In this document: piece after piece, positions 7,766 to 14,051 of the stretch
How positions within the stretch are numbered: position 1 is the first letter of the stretch
How the letters are laid out: each line of letters starts with the position of its first letter
Origin: Planctomycetes bacterium GWF2_50_10
GTDB lineage: Bacteria; Planctomycetota; Phycisphaerae; Sedimentisphaerales; GWF2-50-10
Direction: 5' to 3'
Length of the DNA: 15,705 bases
Assembly (NCBI GenBank): GCA_001824635.1
Contig: MHYB01000072.1
Span: 731-16,435, forward strand
Program-made: the position numbers and the translations under genes
The notes under the pieces: model-generated
Seen by the model: the letters and a program-made list of their open reading frames with translations, nothing else
Database searches by the model: none
Told to the model about the DNA's origin: nothing

Positions 7766-7813
7766 GACAATCCGCCTACCCAGGCCCAGACGCCCCAAAT
7801 TAAATCCCTTAAA

Positions 7814-8080
7814 CTATTTACGCAAACCAAGCCGGGATATGATCTCTCGGTAGCGTTTAACATTCGTCTTGCTGATATATTTAAGCATCGCCGAGCGATT
7901 TCCTACCATCTTAAGCAGACCTCTGCGGCTTGCATGGTCTTTGCGGTGAAGCTTGAGATGTTCGGTAAGCTCTGTAATGCGTTCTGTCAGGATCGCGATC
8001 TGCACTTCGGGCGAACCAGTATCACCTTCGTGAGTTGCAAATTTCGAAATTACTACTGTTTTCTTGTCTTTTGTCAGCAT
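7814..8080 (-). CDS. rpsO: 30S ribosomal protein S15
   Basis: S15 binds 16S rRNA early in assembly of the small subunit platform. The 88-residue protein has the standard length and hallmark segments: HEGDTGSPEVQIAILTERI, then LKLHRKDHASRRGLLKMVGNR and the YREIISRLGLRK end. The ATG at 8080 is preceded by GAAAGGTG (8094-8087). It is the first gene of a minus-strand unit continuing into pnp and probably csp. In several bacteria S15 represses its own mRNA through a structured leader. The leader here is about 110 bases and holds hairpins (separate entry), so autoregulation is plausible. Confidence 0.98.
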   Translation of the reverse strand: MLTKDKKTVVISKFATHEGDTGSPEVQIAILTERITELTEHLKLHRKDHASRRGLLKMVGNRSAMLKYISKTNVKRYREIISRLGLRK

Positions 8081-8223
8081 GGTTTACACCTTTCTCGCGT
8101 CACTTGGACGCATATTAAATTTACCGCTTCACCGCGCTAACATGCAGTGGGCGGCAGGTACAATTACACATTGTACGCTATACTTCAAAAAGACAATTAT
8201 ATAAGTCGCATTTAATTTTGCAA
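8081..8223 (-). promoter_or_regulatory. rpsO promoter and structured leader
   Basis: Read on the minus strand: a -35 TTGCAA (8223-8218), 16-base spacer and a perfect -10 TATAAT (8201-8196), predicting a start near 8189 and a leader of about 110 bases. The leader has a perfect 7-base-pair stem, GTACAAT (8158-8164) with ATTGTAC (8170-8176), and a second stem, GCGTC (8097-8101) with GACGC (8107-8111), ending two bases before the Shine-Dalgarno sequence. Such a hairpin beside the ribosome-binding site is typical of ribosomal protein autoregulatory leaders. S15 binding is inferred. Confidence 0.55.
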
Positions 8224-8385
8224 CCTAAAAACCACCAATACTGCAATCTCATGTCCACAATACCCATGCCATAAAACAGCATCGCGCAGCGATCCCACAC
8301 TTTTGCCCTTTCCCATTTCCCTTTTATCCTTTTATCCTTATAATACCTCCCTTTCGTAGACCTATGCTATTAAGAAAGGTATCCC
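8224..8385 (+). promoter_or_regulatory. glnS upstream region with -10 element
   Basis: This is the glnS half of the 305-base divergent gap between rpsO and glnS. A perfect TATAAT (8339-8344) lies about 40 bases before the start codon, but no good -35 is visible at 16-18 bases. A short palindrome, ATCGC-GCA-GCGAT (8281-8293), could be an operator or chance. AAGAAAGG (8372-8379) is the ribosome-binding site. The heptad tract at 8302-8329 runs up to the -10. Nothing else, including no tRNA, is seen here. Confidence 0.4.
8302..8329. repeat. Heptad tandem repeat, TTT-plus-pyrimidine units, four copies
   Basis: Four contiguous 7-base units start with TTT at 8302, 8309, 8316 and 8323 (TTTGCCC, TTTCCCA, TTTCCCT, TTTATCC). 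An 8-base variant (TTTTATCC) follows before the -10 element of glnS. The strand is almost pure pyrimidine. Unit sequence differs from the other heptad tracts of this window. Confidence 0.6.
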
Positions 8386-10095
8386 GTGAGCGACGTTACA
8401 AATAACACGACCGAGTCCGAATCATCCGACCAGCGGACAGATTTCATACGAGAAATAGTAATAGCCGACAATAAATCCAATAAATGGGACGGCCGCGTCA
8501 TAACCCGCTTCCCCCCCGAACCCAACGGCTACCTTCACATCGGCCATGCCAAAAGCATCTGCCTGAATTTCGGCATCGCCCAGCAATTTGGCGGCAAGTG
8601 CAACCTCCGCTTCGACGACACCAACCCAACCAAAGAAGAGGAGGAATACGTCCAATCTATCATCCAGGATGTCAAATGGCTCGGCTGGGACTGGGAAGAC
8701 AGGCTCTATTTCGCCTCCGACTACTTCCAGCAGATGTACGACTGGGCCGTTGAATTGATCAAACAAGGCAAAGCCTACGTCTGCGACCTCGCCGGCGACC
8801 AGGTCAGCCTGTACCGCGGCTCTTTCACCCAGCCCGGCAAAGACAGCCCATGGCGCAACCGCACCGTCGAAGAAAACCTCGACCTCTTCAACCGCATGAA
8901 AAACGGCGAGTTCCCCGACGGTTCCCGCACCCTCCGCGCAAAGATCGACATGGCCTCCCCAAATCTCAACATGCGTGACCCCGTCATGTACCGCATCATG
9001 CACGCCACCCACCATCGCACCGGCGATAAATGGTGCATCTATCCCATGTATGATTGGGCGCATGGCCTCGAAGACTCCATCGAAAAAATAACGCACTCGA
9101 TTTGCACCCTTGAATTCGAAAACCATCGCCCGCTCTATGACTGGTTCCTCGATCAGCTCGGCATCTACCACCCCCAGCAGATCGAATTCGCCCGTCTAAA
9201 TCTCACCTACACCGTCATGAGCAAACGCAAGCTCCTCCAGCTCGTCCAGGAAAAACTCGTGAGCAACTGGGATGACCCCCGCATGCCCACCATCTCCGGC
9301 ATGCGCCGCCGCGGCTACTCACCTGAGTCGATTCGCTACTTCGCCAAGAAGATCGGCATAAATAAATTCAACTCTACCGTCGATTTCGCGCTGCTTGAAC
9401 ACTGCGTCCGCGAAGTGCTAAATAAAACCAGCCCCCGCATAATGGCCGTCCTCAAGCCCCTCAAGGTAGTCATAACAAATTACCCCGAAGCTCAGGTCGA
9501 AGAGCTTGATGCCGTAAACAATCCCGAAGATGCCTCTGCCGGCTCACGCAAAGTCCCCTTCTCGAAAACTCTTTATATCGAGCAGGATGACTTCATGGAA
9601 AATCCGCCAAAGAAATTCTACCGCCTCTCACCCGGCAAGGAAGTCCGCCTCCGCTACGCCTATTTCATTACCTGCAACGAAGTCATAAAAGACTCCGCAG
9701 GCAACATCACCGAACTTCGCTGCACCTACGATCCCGCAACCCGCGGCGGCGATGCACCAGATGGCAGAAGCCCCAAAGCCACCCTCCACTGGGTAGCGGC
9801 CGATACCGCCCTTAAGGCACAGGTCAATCTATATGATCACCTCTTCACAAAGGAAAATCCTGAAGAAGCCGAAGAAGGCAAAACCTTCAAAGATGCCATT
9901 AGCACAGATTCCCTAAAGGTGCTTGAAAACTGCTTCGTCGAACCCAGCGTCAAAACCGCCCCAGCCCTCACACGCTACCAGTTCGAAAGACTTGGCTACT
10001 TCTGCATAGACCCTGATTCCACCTCCGAGAAACTGGTCTTTAACAGAACCGTTACATTAAAAGACACCTGGACCAAGCTGCAAAAAAAGCAGTAA
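8386..10095 (+). CDS. glnS: Glutaminyl-tRNA synthetase
   Basis: A class I aminoacyl-tRNA synthetase that charges tRNA-Gln with glutamine directly. The 569-residue length is slightly above the 554 of E. coli. The GlnRS form of the first signature, PPEPNGYLHIGHAKS, puts HIGH at 51-54, and the second signature is VMSKRK (277-282). FDDTNP follows at 76-81, as in GlxRS enzymes. Two beta-barrel anticodon-binding domains fill the region from about 345 to the end. Translation starts at GTG 8386, with AAGAAAGG 6 bases upstream. The first 20 residues are a polar Ser/Thr/Glu-rich tail before the catalytic core. The gene is monocistronic: its own promoter region lies upstream and a strong terminator directly downstream. 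Presence of GlnRS suggests that glutaminyl-tRNA need not be made only by amidation in this organism. Confidence 0.97.
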   Translation: MSDVTNNTTESESSDQRTDFIREIVIADNKSNKWDGRVITRFPPEPNGYLHIGHAKSICLNFGIAQQFGGKCNLRFDDTNPTKEEEEYVQSIIQDVKWLGWDWEDRLYFASDYFQQMYDWAVELIKQGKAYVCDLAGDQVSLYRGSFTQPGKDSPWRNRTVEENLDLFNRMKNGEFPDGSRTLRAKIDMASPNLNMRDPVMYRIMHATHHRTGDKWCIYPMYDWAHGLEDSIEKITHSICTLEFENHRPLYDWFLDQLGIYHPQQIEFARLNLTYTVMSKRKLLQLVQEKLVSNWDDPRMPTISGMRRRGYSPESIRYFAKKIGINKFNSTVDFALLEHCVREVLNKTSPRIMAVLKPLKVVITNYPEAQVEELDAVNNPEDASAGSRKVPFSKTLYIEQDDFMENPPKKFYRLSPGKEVRLRYAYFITCNEVIKDSAGNITELRCTYDPATRGGDAPDGRSPKATLHWVAADTALKAQVNLYDHLFTKENPEEAEEGKTFKDAISTDSLKVLENCFVEPSVKTAPALTRYQFERLGYFCIDPDSTSEKLVFNRTVTLKDTWTKLQKKQ

Positions 10096-10114
10096 TACTC
10101 GCTGACTAACCCCG

Positions 10115-10151
10115 GTCCCGGCCAAAATATTTTTTTTGCCGGGACTTTTTT
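10115..10151 (+). terminator. Strong intrinsic terminator of glnS
   Basis: GTCCCGGC (10115-10122) pairs perfectly with GCCGGGAC (10138-10145) across a 15-base A/T-rich loop, and six Ts follow (10146-10151). It begins 20 bases after the glnS stop. Confidence 0.9.
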
Positions 10152-10213
10152 AGCTATTGAATGCCATTGCCCCTGTTCATATAATTTTATTAACGCAATT
10201 GAACGAGACAACA

Positions 10214-10834
10214 ATGGGGGAACGCTCAAATACGGTATGGCAGTTGATTAAACGCGACCTTTATCGCTACGGTGGCCGAACTGATATTATCGCCCTCTTC
10301 AACAAACTCATATATAAACCAGGCTTCCAATTCTCCTTCTGGTTCAGGATCGTAAATCACCTCCGCCGAAAGAGCAAACTTTTATATCCACTCTGGCTCG
10401 TCTCCCGTCTTATGCTCCATCATTACCGCATTAAATACGGCATCCAGATCGCTGCCTATACCACCATCGGCCCGGGCCTTTATATCGGATATGTCGGAAC
10501 CATTGTCGTAAACCGAAGAGCCGTCATAGGCGCCGATTGCAACATAGGCCCCGGTGTAACTATAGGCGCAAAAAATGACGGCGCCCACAAAGGCGTACCC
10601 GTAATAGGCGACCGCGTCTACGTCGCTGGCGGCGCAAAAGTCCTCGGCTCCGTCAAGATCGGAAACGACGTCCTCATCGGCGCAAACTGCGTCGTCGTCC
10701 ACGACGTCCCCTCCGGCGCTGTCGTCGCGGGCATCCCCGATTCCCTCCTTTCATACACCGGCTCAGCCCCCTACATGAAATTTACCACAACCACCCCTTC
10801 AGCCCTCGCCCACGACTCCCCAATGCCCCATTAA
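10214..10834 (+). CDS. Serine acetyltransferase-like hexapeptide acyltransferase
   Basis: A left-handed beta-helix acyltransferase of 206 residues, resembling the short serine O-acetyltransferases found in cysteine and polysaccharide gene sets. An N-terminal helical part (about 1-75) is followed by hexapeptide repeats, seen as isoleucine/valine-led turns from about 82 to 175 (IGPGLYIG, VIGADCNIGPGVTIGA, VIGDRVYVAGGAKVLG, IGANCVVV), then the typical VPSGAVVAGIPDSLL end. The tail after 180 is polar. I chose ATG 10214; a TTG at 10157 would place the start almost on the glnS terminator. The ribosome-binding site is weak. At the position where CysE enzymes have the catalytic His of the LDHATG motif, this protein has Tyr93 (IGYVGTIV), so serine as acceptor is not secure. 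No sulfur or sugar pathway genes adjoin it, so no symbol is given. Confidence 0.85.
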   Translation: MGERSNTVWQLIKRDLYRYGGRTDIIALFNKLIYKPGFQFSFWFRIVNHLRRKSKLLYPLWLVSRLMLHHYRIKYGIQIAAYTTIGPGLYIGYVGTIVVNRRAVIGADCNIGPGVTIGAKNDGAHKGVPVIGDRVYVAGGAKVLGSVKIGNDVLIGANCVVVHDVPSGAVVAGIPDSLLSYTGSAPYMKFTTTTPSALAHDSPMPH

Positions 10835-10844
10835 TAACGCAGAA

Positions 10845-10885
10845 AAGATTTATCATCCCCGCAGGCGGGAATCCAGTTTCTGTTT
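10845..10885. repeat. Short palindromic interspersed repeat (CCCGC-AG-GCGGG core)
   Basis: The segment has the core CCCGC (10858-10862), AG, GCGGG (10865-10869) within TCATCCCC...GGGAATCCAG. This resembles the widespread intergenic repeat whose reverse strand reads as WIPA in translation; here the minus frame reads NWIPACGDD. It sits 20 bases after the acyltransferase stop and might form a small hairpin. Comparison is from memory, not from a search. Confidence 0.5.
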
Positions 10886-10977
10886 TGATTTAGAGCTTTG
10901 TATTTTAAATTTGTTTCGAGTTTCGGATTTCGTATTTCGAATTTGTTTGTTATTTGATGCTTGTTATTTGATTTTTT
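10883..10977. repeat. Long degenerate heptad tandem repeat, mostly TTTNNNN units
   Basis: From 10883 most 7-base steps begin with TTT. The clearest block is TTTCGAG, TTTCGGA, TTTCGTA and TTTCGAA at 10914-10941. After a one-base shift, a second block from 10950 alternates TTATTTG with diverged units. Thirteen or so units fit a 7-base period. It fills most of the 190-base gap between the acyltransferase and CapA genes; no promoter is recognised inside it. A T-rich stretch ends it at 10972-10977. Confidence 0.65.
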
Positions 10978-11024
10978 AATAGCTTCGCGCTCTTCGTGGT
11001 GAACACACGCTTTAAGGAGCCAAC

Positions 11025-12287
11025 ATGCTAACACTTATCTCAGCTGGCGACTTTTGTGCCCCCCTCATCACGATAAACGCAGCCGAACTAGGCCTCCACG
11101 AAAAACTCTTTGACCGCGACATAATCGAATTCGTCTCTTCAGCAGACGTCTCAACCATCAACCTCGAAGCCCCCCTGACAGACCACCAAACCCCCAGCCC
11201 CAAAGCAGGCCCAACCATCAAATGCCCCCCCGCAGCCATCCAGGCCATCAAGCATGCAGGCTTTAAAACCGCGGTCCTCGCCAATAATCACATAATGGAC
11301 TACGGCCCAACCGGCCTCAATGATACCCTCGCCGCATGTTCAGACGCAGGCATCTCAATCGTTGGCGCAGCCCAAAATTCCATCGAAGCCCAAAAACCTC
11401 TATTCTTAAACATCGCCGCAACCCGCATCGCCATACTAGCATTCGCCGAACACGAATCCGGCATCGCAACCACATCCGCCCCAGGCGCGGCCCTCTTTGA
11501 CCCGATCACAAGCCCCGCCGCCATCCGCGCTGCACGCCCCTTAGCCGATATTCTCATCGTAAATGTCCACGGCGGCCGCGAATACTTCCCCATCCCAAGC
11601 CCCCGTTTCCGCTCATGGTGCAAATGCCTCATCGACGCCGGCGCCGACGCTGTCATAGGCCACCACCCACACGTCTGCCAGGGCATGCAATATTGGAAAG
11701 GAAAACCCATCATCTACTCCCTTGGCCACCTCTTCTTCAATTGGCCCGTTACTCGCCCGACCTGTTGGTACGAAGGCATCATCAGTAAAATCACATTCGA
11801 CTCCGGCCAAATCACCGCCGACTTCATCGGCTGCCGCCAGACCCTTGAAAACGGAACCCCCACTTGCACTGCCATGCCCCCCGCTCGACTCGACCGCTAC
11901 CGCACCGCCTTCGACGACGTATCAGACATCCTCAAAGACGACCAGGCTTGCGATGACCTATGGAAAACTTTCTGCCTCTCAAAAGCCCAAAGCTATTTCG
12001 CAAACCTCCGCTTAACCGCATCCGCTCTCAATACCCCCCTCAATTTCAAATCTGCCTTCAAATCCCGCGACCTCTCCGCCCCGATCAGCCAACTCATAGC
12101 CGACGCTCTCCGTCCTAAAAAACACAACCAGCCATATAAACGCCGCCTCCTTAATTTACTCTCCTGCCCCTCCCACCTCGACGTCCTGCAAACTCTCCTG
12201 GAAATCGAACTCACCTCCTACCGCCCCCCGCCCCACATCGCCTCCCTTTGTCAATGCCTAAACCAATCCCTCTTCACCGGCCTTTAG
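11025..12287 (+). CDS. CapA-family protein (PGA_cap metallophosphatase-like)
   Basis: The 420-residue protein belongs to the CapA/PGA_cap family, a metallophosphatase-like fold first known from poly-gamma-glutamate capsule synthesis but also common outside capsule operons. Family motifs in order: SAGDFC near the N-terminus, INLEAPL (about 45-51), ANNHIMDYG (about 86-94), VNVHGGREY (about 181-189), GHHPHVCQG (about 211-219) and IYSLGHLFF (about 227-235). The last has His where SLGNF is usual. The C-terminal 150 residues (from about 270) match nothing I recognise. No signal peptide is visible, so it looks cytoplasmic. AAGGAG (11014-11019) lies 5 bases before the ATG. No capB, capC or other capsule gene adjoins it, so poly-glutamate export is not supported by context. 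Confidence 0.88.
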   Translation: MLTLISAGDFCAPLITINAAELGLHEKLFDRDIIEFVSSADVSTINLEAPLTDHQTPSPKAGPTIKCPPAAIQAIKHAGFKTAVLANNHIMDYGPTGLNDTLAACSDAGISIVGAAQNSIEAQKPLFLNIAATRIAILAFAEHESGIATTSAPGAALFDPITSPAAIRAARPLADILIVNVHGGREYFPIPSPRFRSWCKCLIDAGADAVIGHHPHVCQGMQYWKGKPIIYSLGHLFFNWPVTRPTCWYEGIISKITFDSGQITADFIGCRQTLENGTPTCTAMPPARLDRYRTAFDDVSDILKDDQACDDLWKTFCLSKAQSYFANLRLTASALNTPLNFKSAFKSRDLSAPISQLIADALRPKKHNQPYKRRLLNLLSCPSHLDVLQTLLEIELTSYRPPPHIASLCQCLNQSLFTGL

Positions 12288-12466
12288 CAATTACCTGCTC
12301 AGCTAATCGCGATTTTGATCCACAATTTAACCAGCCGCACTTCCTGCCCCCTATTGTTTAGCCCTTAGGTGGAGCCTATTTGCGTGCATTCATTAACGCC
12401 GTACACTCTGCGACCTCTGGTGTAAAATTTGTTTCTTCTCCGCACCCATTCTGCTAAAATAACACC
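12288..12466 (+). promoter_or_regulatory. CapA-oxidoreductase gap with possible leaderless promoter
   Basis: The 179-base gap holds no gene and no clear terminator. TAAAAT (12455-12460) lies 6 bases before the ATG at 12467, and no Shine-Dalgarno sequence precedes that ATG. A -10 so close would begin the RNA at or beside the start codon, which would make the message leaderless. No convincing -35 is present, so this is tentative. Confidence 0.3.
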
Positions 12467-13498
12467 ATGCCAACCAAAATAAAAATCGGCATAATCGGCG
12501 CGGGCGCAAACACAAAGCTCCGCCACATCCCCGGCCTCCAAGCCATCGAAGGTGTCGAAGTCGCCGCCGTCTCAAACCGCTCTGTCGCTTCCGCGGAAAA
12601 AGTCGCAAAAGAATTCTCCATCTCCGAAGTGTATAGCCACTGGAACGAACTCATCGCCGACCCGGAGATCGACGCCGTCGTCATCGGTACCTGGCCCTAC
12701 ATGCACTGCCCCATCACACTCGCAGCCCTCGCCGCCGAAAAACACGTCCTCACCGAAGCCCGCATGGCCCTGTCCGCCAATGAGGCACGCCAAATGCTCA
12801 CCGCCTCACTCGCCCGCCCCAACCTTGTCGCTCAGGTTGTCCCTGCCCCGTTCACTTTTCCATTTGACAGAACCATTATCAAGCTCATCTCCTCCGGCTC
12901 CATCGGCGTGCCCCTTGCGGTCGAACTCCGCGCAGGCGGCTCCTTTATAGATCCCGACTCCCCGCTTCACTGGCGAGACGATTTCACTTACTCCGGCTTC
13001 AACACCATGACACTGGGCATCTGGTACGAATCCATTATGCGATGGCTCGGCCACTGCTGCTGCGTAACCGCCCAGGCAAAAACCTTCGTCAACAGCCGCA
13101 AAGACGACAATGGCAGCAATATCGCAATCCGAATTCCTGACCACATCGACGTTATCGCTCAAATGGAATGCTCAGCCCAGCTCCACATGCAAATATCAAA
13201 AGTCACCGGCCACGCTGGCAAACCAGAACTCTTCATATTTGGCTCAAAGGCCACCATCCGCCTCTGCGATGAAAAACTTTATGTCGGCAAATCCTCTGAT
13301 ACCGAGCTTAAAGAATACTCCATCAACCCCGCCGACAAAGACTCCTGGCATGTCGAACAGGATTTCATCGACTCCATCCGAACCGGCAAACCCGTAACAC
13401 TAACCTCATTCCAGGACGGCCTCAAATACATGGAATTCACCGAAGCCGCAATCCGCTCCGCCCAGCAGGGAACAACCATTTACCTTCCCCTCAGTTGA
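12467..13498 (+). CDS. Gfo/Idh/MocA-family NAD(P)-dependent oxidoreductase
   Basis: The 343-residue protein has the length and two-domain layout of the Gfo/Idh/MocA family, which oxidise or reduce sugars, inositols and related compounds. The N-terminal Rossmann fold starts with GIIGAGANTKLRHIPG (8-23) and includes IDAVVIGTWPYMHCPITLAAL (about 68-88). The usual EKP motif carrying the catalytic Lys reads EAR here (KHVLTEARMAL), a variant I recall from some family members, so the standard catalytic Lys is missing. The C-terminal alpha/beta domain contains HWRDDFTYSGFNTMTLGIWYES, where D and H/Y residues may bind substrate. There is no Shine-Dalgarno site before ATG 12467. Substrate cannot be named from the sequence, and the neighbours do not help. 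Confidence 0.9.
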   Translation: MPTKIKIGIIGAGANTKLRHIPGLQAIEGVEVAAVSNRSVASAEKVAKEFSISEVYSHWNELIADPEIDAVVIGTWPYMHCPITLAALAAEKHVLTEARMALSANEARQMLTASLARPNLVAQVVPAPFTFPFDRTIIKLISSGSIGVPLAVELRAGGSFIDPDSPLHWRDDFTYSGFNTMTLGIWYESIMRWLGHCCCVTAQAKTFVNSRKDDNGSNIAIRIPDHIDVIAQMECSAQLHMQISKVTGHAGKPELFIFGSKATIRLCDEKLYVGKSSDTELKEYSINPADKDSWHVEQDFIDSIRTGKPVTLTSFQDGLKYMEFTEAAIRSAQQGTTIYLPLS

Positions 13499-13509
13499 AT
13501 TTTCTTTTC

Positions 13510-13544
13510 TAATCACTAATCTCTAATCACTAATCTCTACTCAA
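13510..13544. repeat. Heptad tandem repeat, TAATCWC, four copies plus one variant
   Basis: TAATCAC and TAATCTC alternate twice (13510-13537), then a diverged unit TACTCAA follows (13538-13544). The strict alternation means a 14-base unit is duplicated. It lies in the 100-base gap between the oxidoreductase and the heat-shock gene, at the place where strand composition switches. Confidence 0.8.
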
Positions 13545-13598
13545 TCATGCCACCTTTACATTCGCACAATATATCCATAAAATCAAAAGGGGGTCAAT

Positions 13599-14024
13599 AT
13601 GGCCGACGAAAAAGATTCAGGGCTTTCGATTTCAACCAGCCAGTGGGTGTCTGTGTGCCAGCTGCCGGGGTATCATCGGCAGGTGCATACGGCGTTTGAG
13701 GAGATGATACACAAGGCCTGGGGACATCAGCACTGGCATCCGGCGGTAGATGTGATCGAAACGGCTGATTCGTTCGTGGTAGAGATCGATCTGCCGGGCG
13801 TAGATCCGCAAGAGGTCAAGCTGACATTCGCAAACGACCGTCTGGAAGTTGAAGGCCGCCGGCCCATAGACCGCCAGCACCTGTGCCCGGTGTGCATTCA
13901 TTCCACCGAAAGACCCAGCGGCGTATTTCACTGTGATATAAAATTTCCGCCCGGTCTCGACGGCGAAGCTATTTCAAGCACACATAAAAACGGCGTGCTG
14001 ACGGTGCATCTTCCTAAAAAATAA
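13599..14024 (+). CDS. Small heat-shock protein (Hsp20/alpha-crystallin) with HxCxxCxH motif
   Basis: An ATP-independent holdase chaperone of 141 residues. The alpha-crystallin domain runs from about WHPAVDVIETADSFVVEIDL (46-65), through GVDPQEVKL and LEVEGRR, to the NGVLTVHLPKK end (131-141). The conserved G-V-L of the last strand is present (G132-V133-L134). Unlike most relatives, the protein stops right after that strand, so the C-terminal I-x-I/V tail used for oligomer assembly is missing. The loop between strands carries H94-L-C96-P-V-C99-I-H101, which looks like a metal or redox site, and other Cys are at 20 and 112. A clear AAGGGGG (13587-13593) precedes the ATG. The gene lies 27 bases before a Lon-like protease, so the pair likely forms a heat-shock operon: hold, then degrade. 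Confidence 0.93.
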   Translation: MADEKDSGLSISTSQWVSVCQLPGYHRQVHTAFEEMIHKAWGHQHWHPAVDVIETADSFVVEIDLPGVDPQEVKLTFANDRLEVEGRRPIDRQHLCPVCIHSTERPSGVFHCDIKFPPGLDGEAISSTHKNGVLTVHLPKK

Positions 14025-14051
14025 GTGCGGCTAAAAAAGAAGGGTGGGGCA

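Noticed and set aside
8422..9171. A 249-residue antisense frame over glnS
   Set aside because: The opposite strand is a clear GlnRS with both signature motifs; this frame shows only the Val/Ala/Glu bias expected of a shadow.
10157..10213. Longer acyltransferase start at TTG 10157
   Set aside because: The start would fall 6 bases after the T tract of the glnS terminator, leaving no room for a promoter or ribosome-binding site.
12400..12435. Another heptad tract (repeated CTCTG)
   Set aside because: The two CTCTG copies are 9 bases apart and only two in number, so a 7-base period is not supported.
3738..13544. The short repeat tracts as CRISPR arrays
   Set aside because: Units are 7 bases, contiguous and without spacers, and there are no cas genes.
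13555..13583. TTTACA, 17 bases, TAAAAT as an hsp20 promoter
   Set aside because: The match is good, but the RNA would start near 13590, inside the AAGGGGG ribosome-binding site, cutting it. The true promoter is probably further upstream or the match is chance.
13499..13598. Replication origin in this gap, given the strand composition switch
   Set aside because: Only one weak DnaA-box-like string (ATATCCATA, two mismatches from TTATCCACA) is present and no dnaA or dnaN is nearby. The switch itself is kept as a finding, but the gap is not called an origin.
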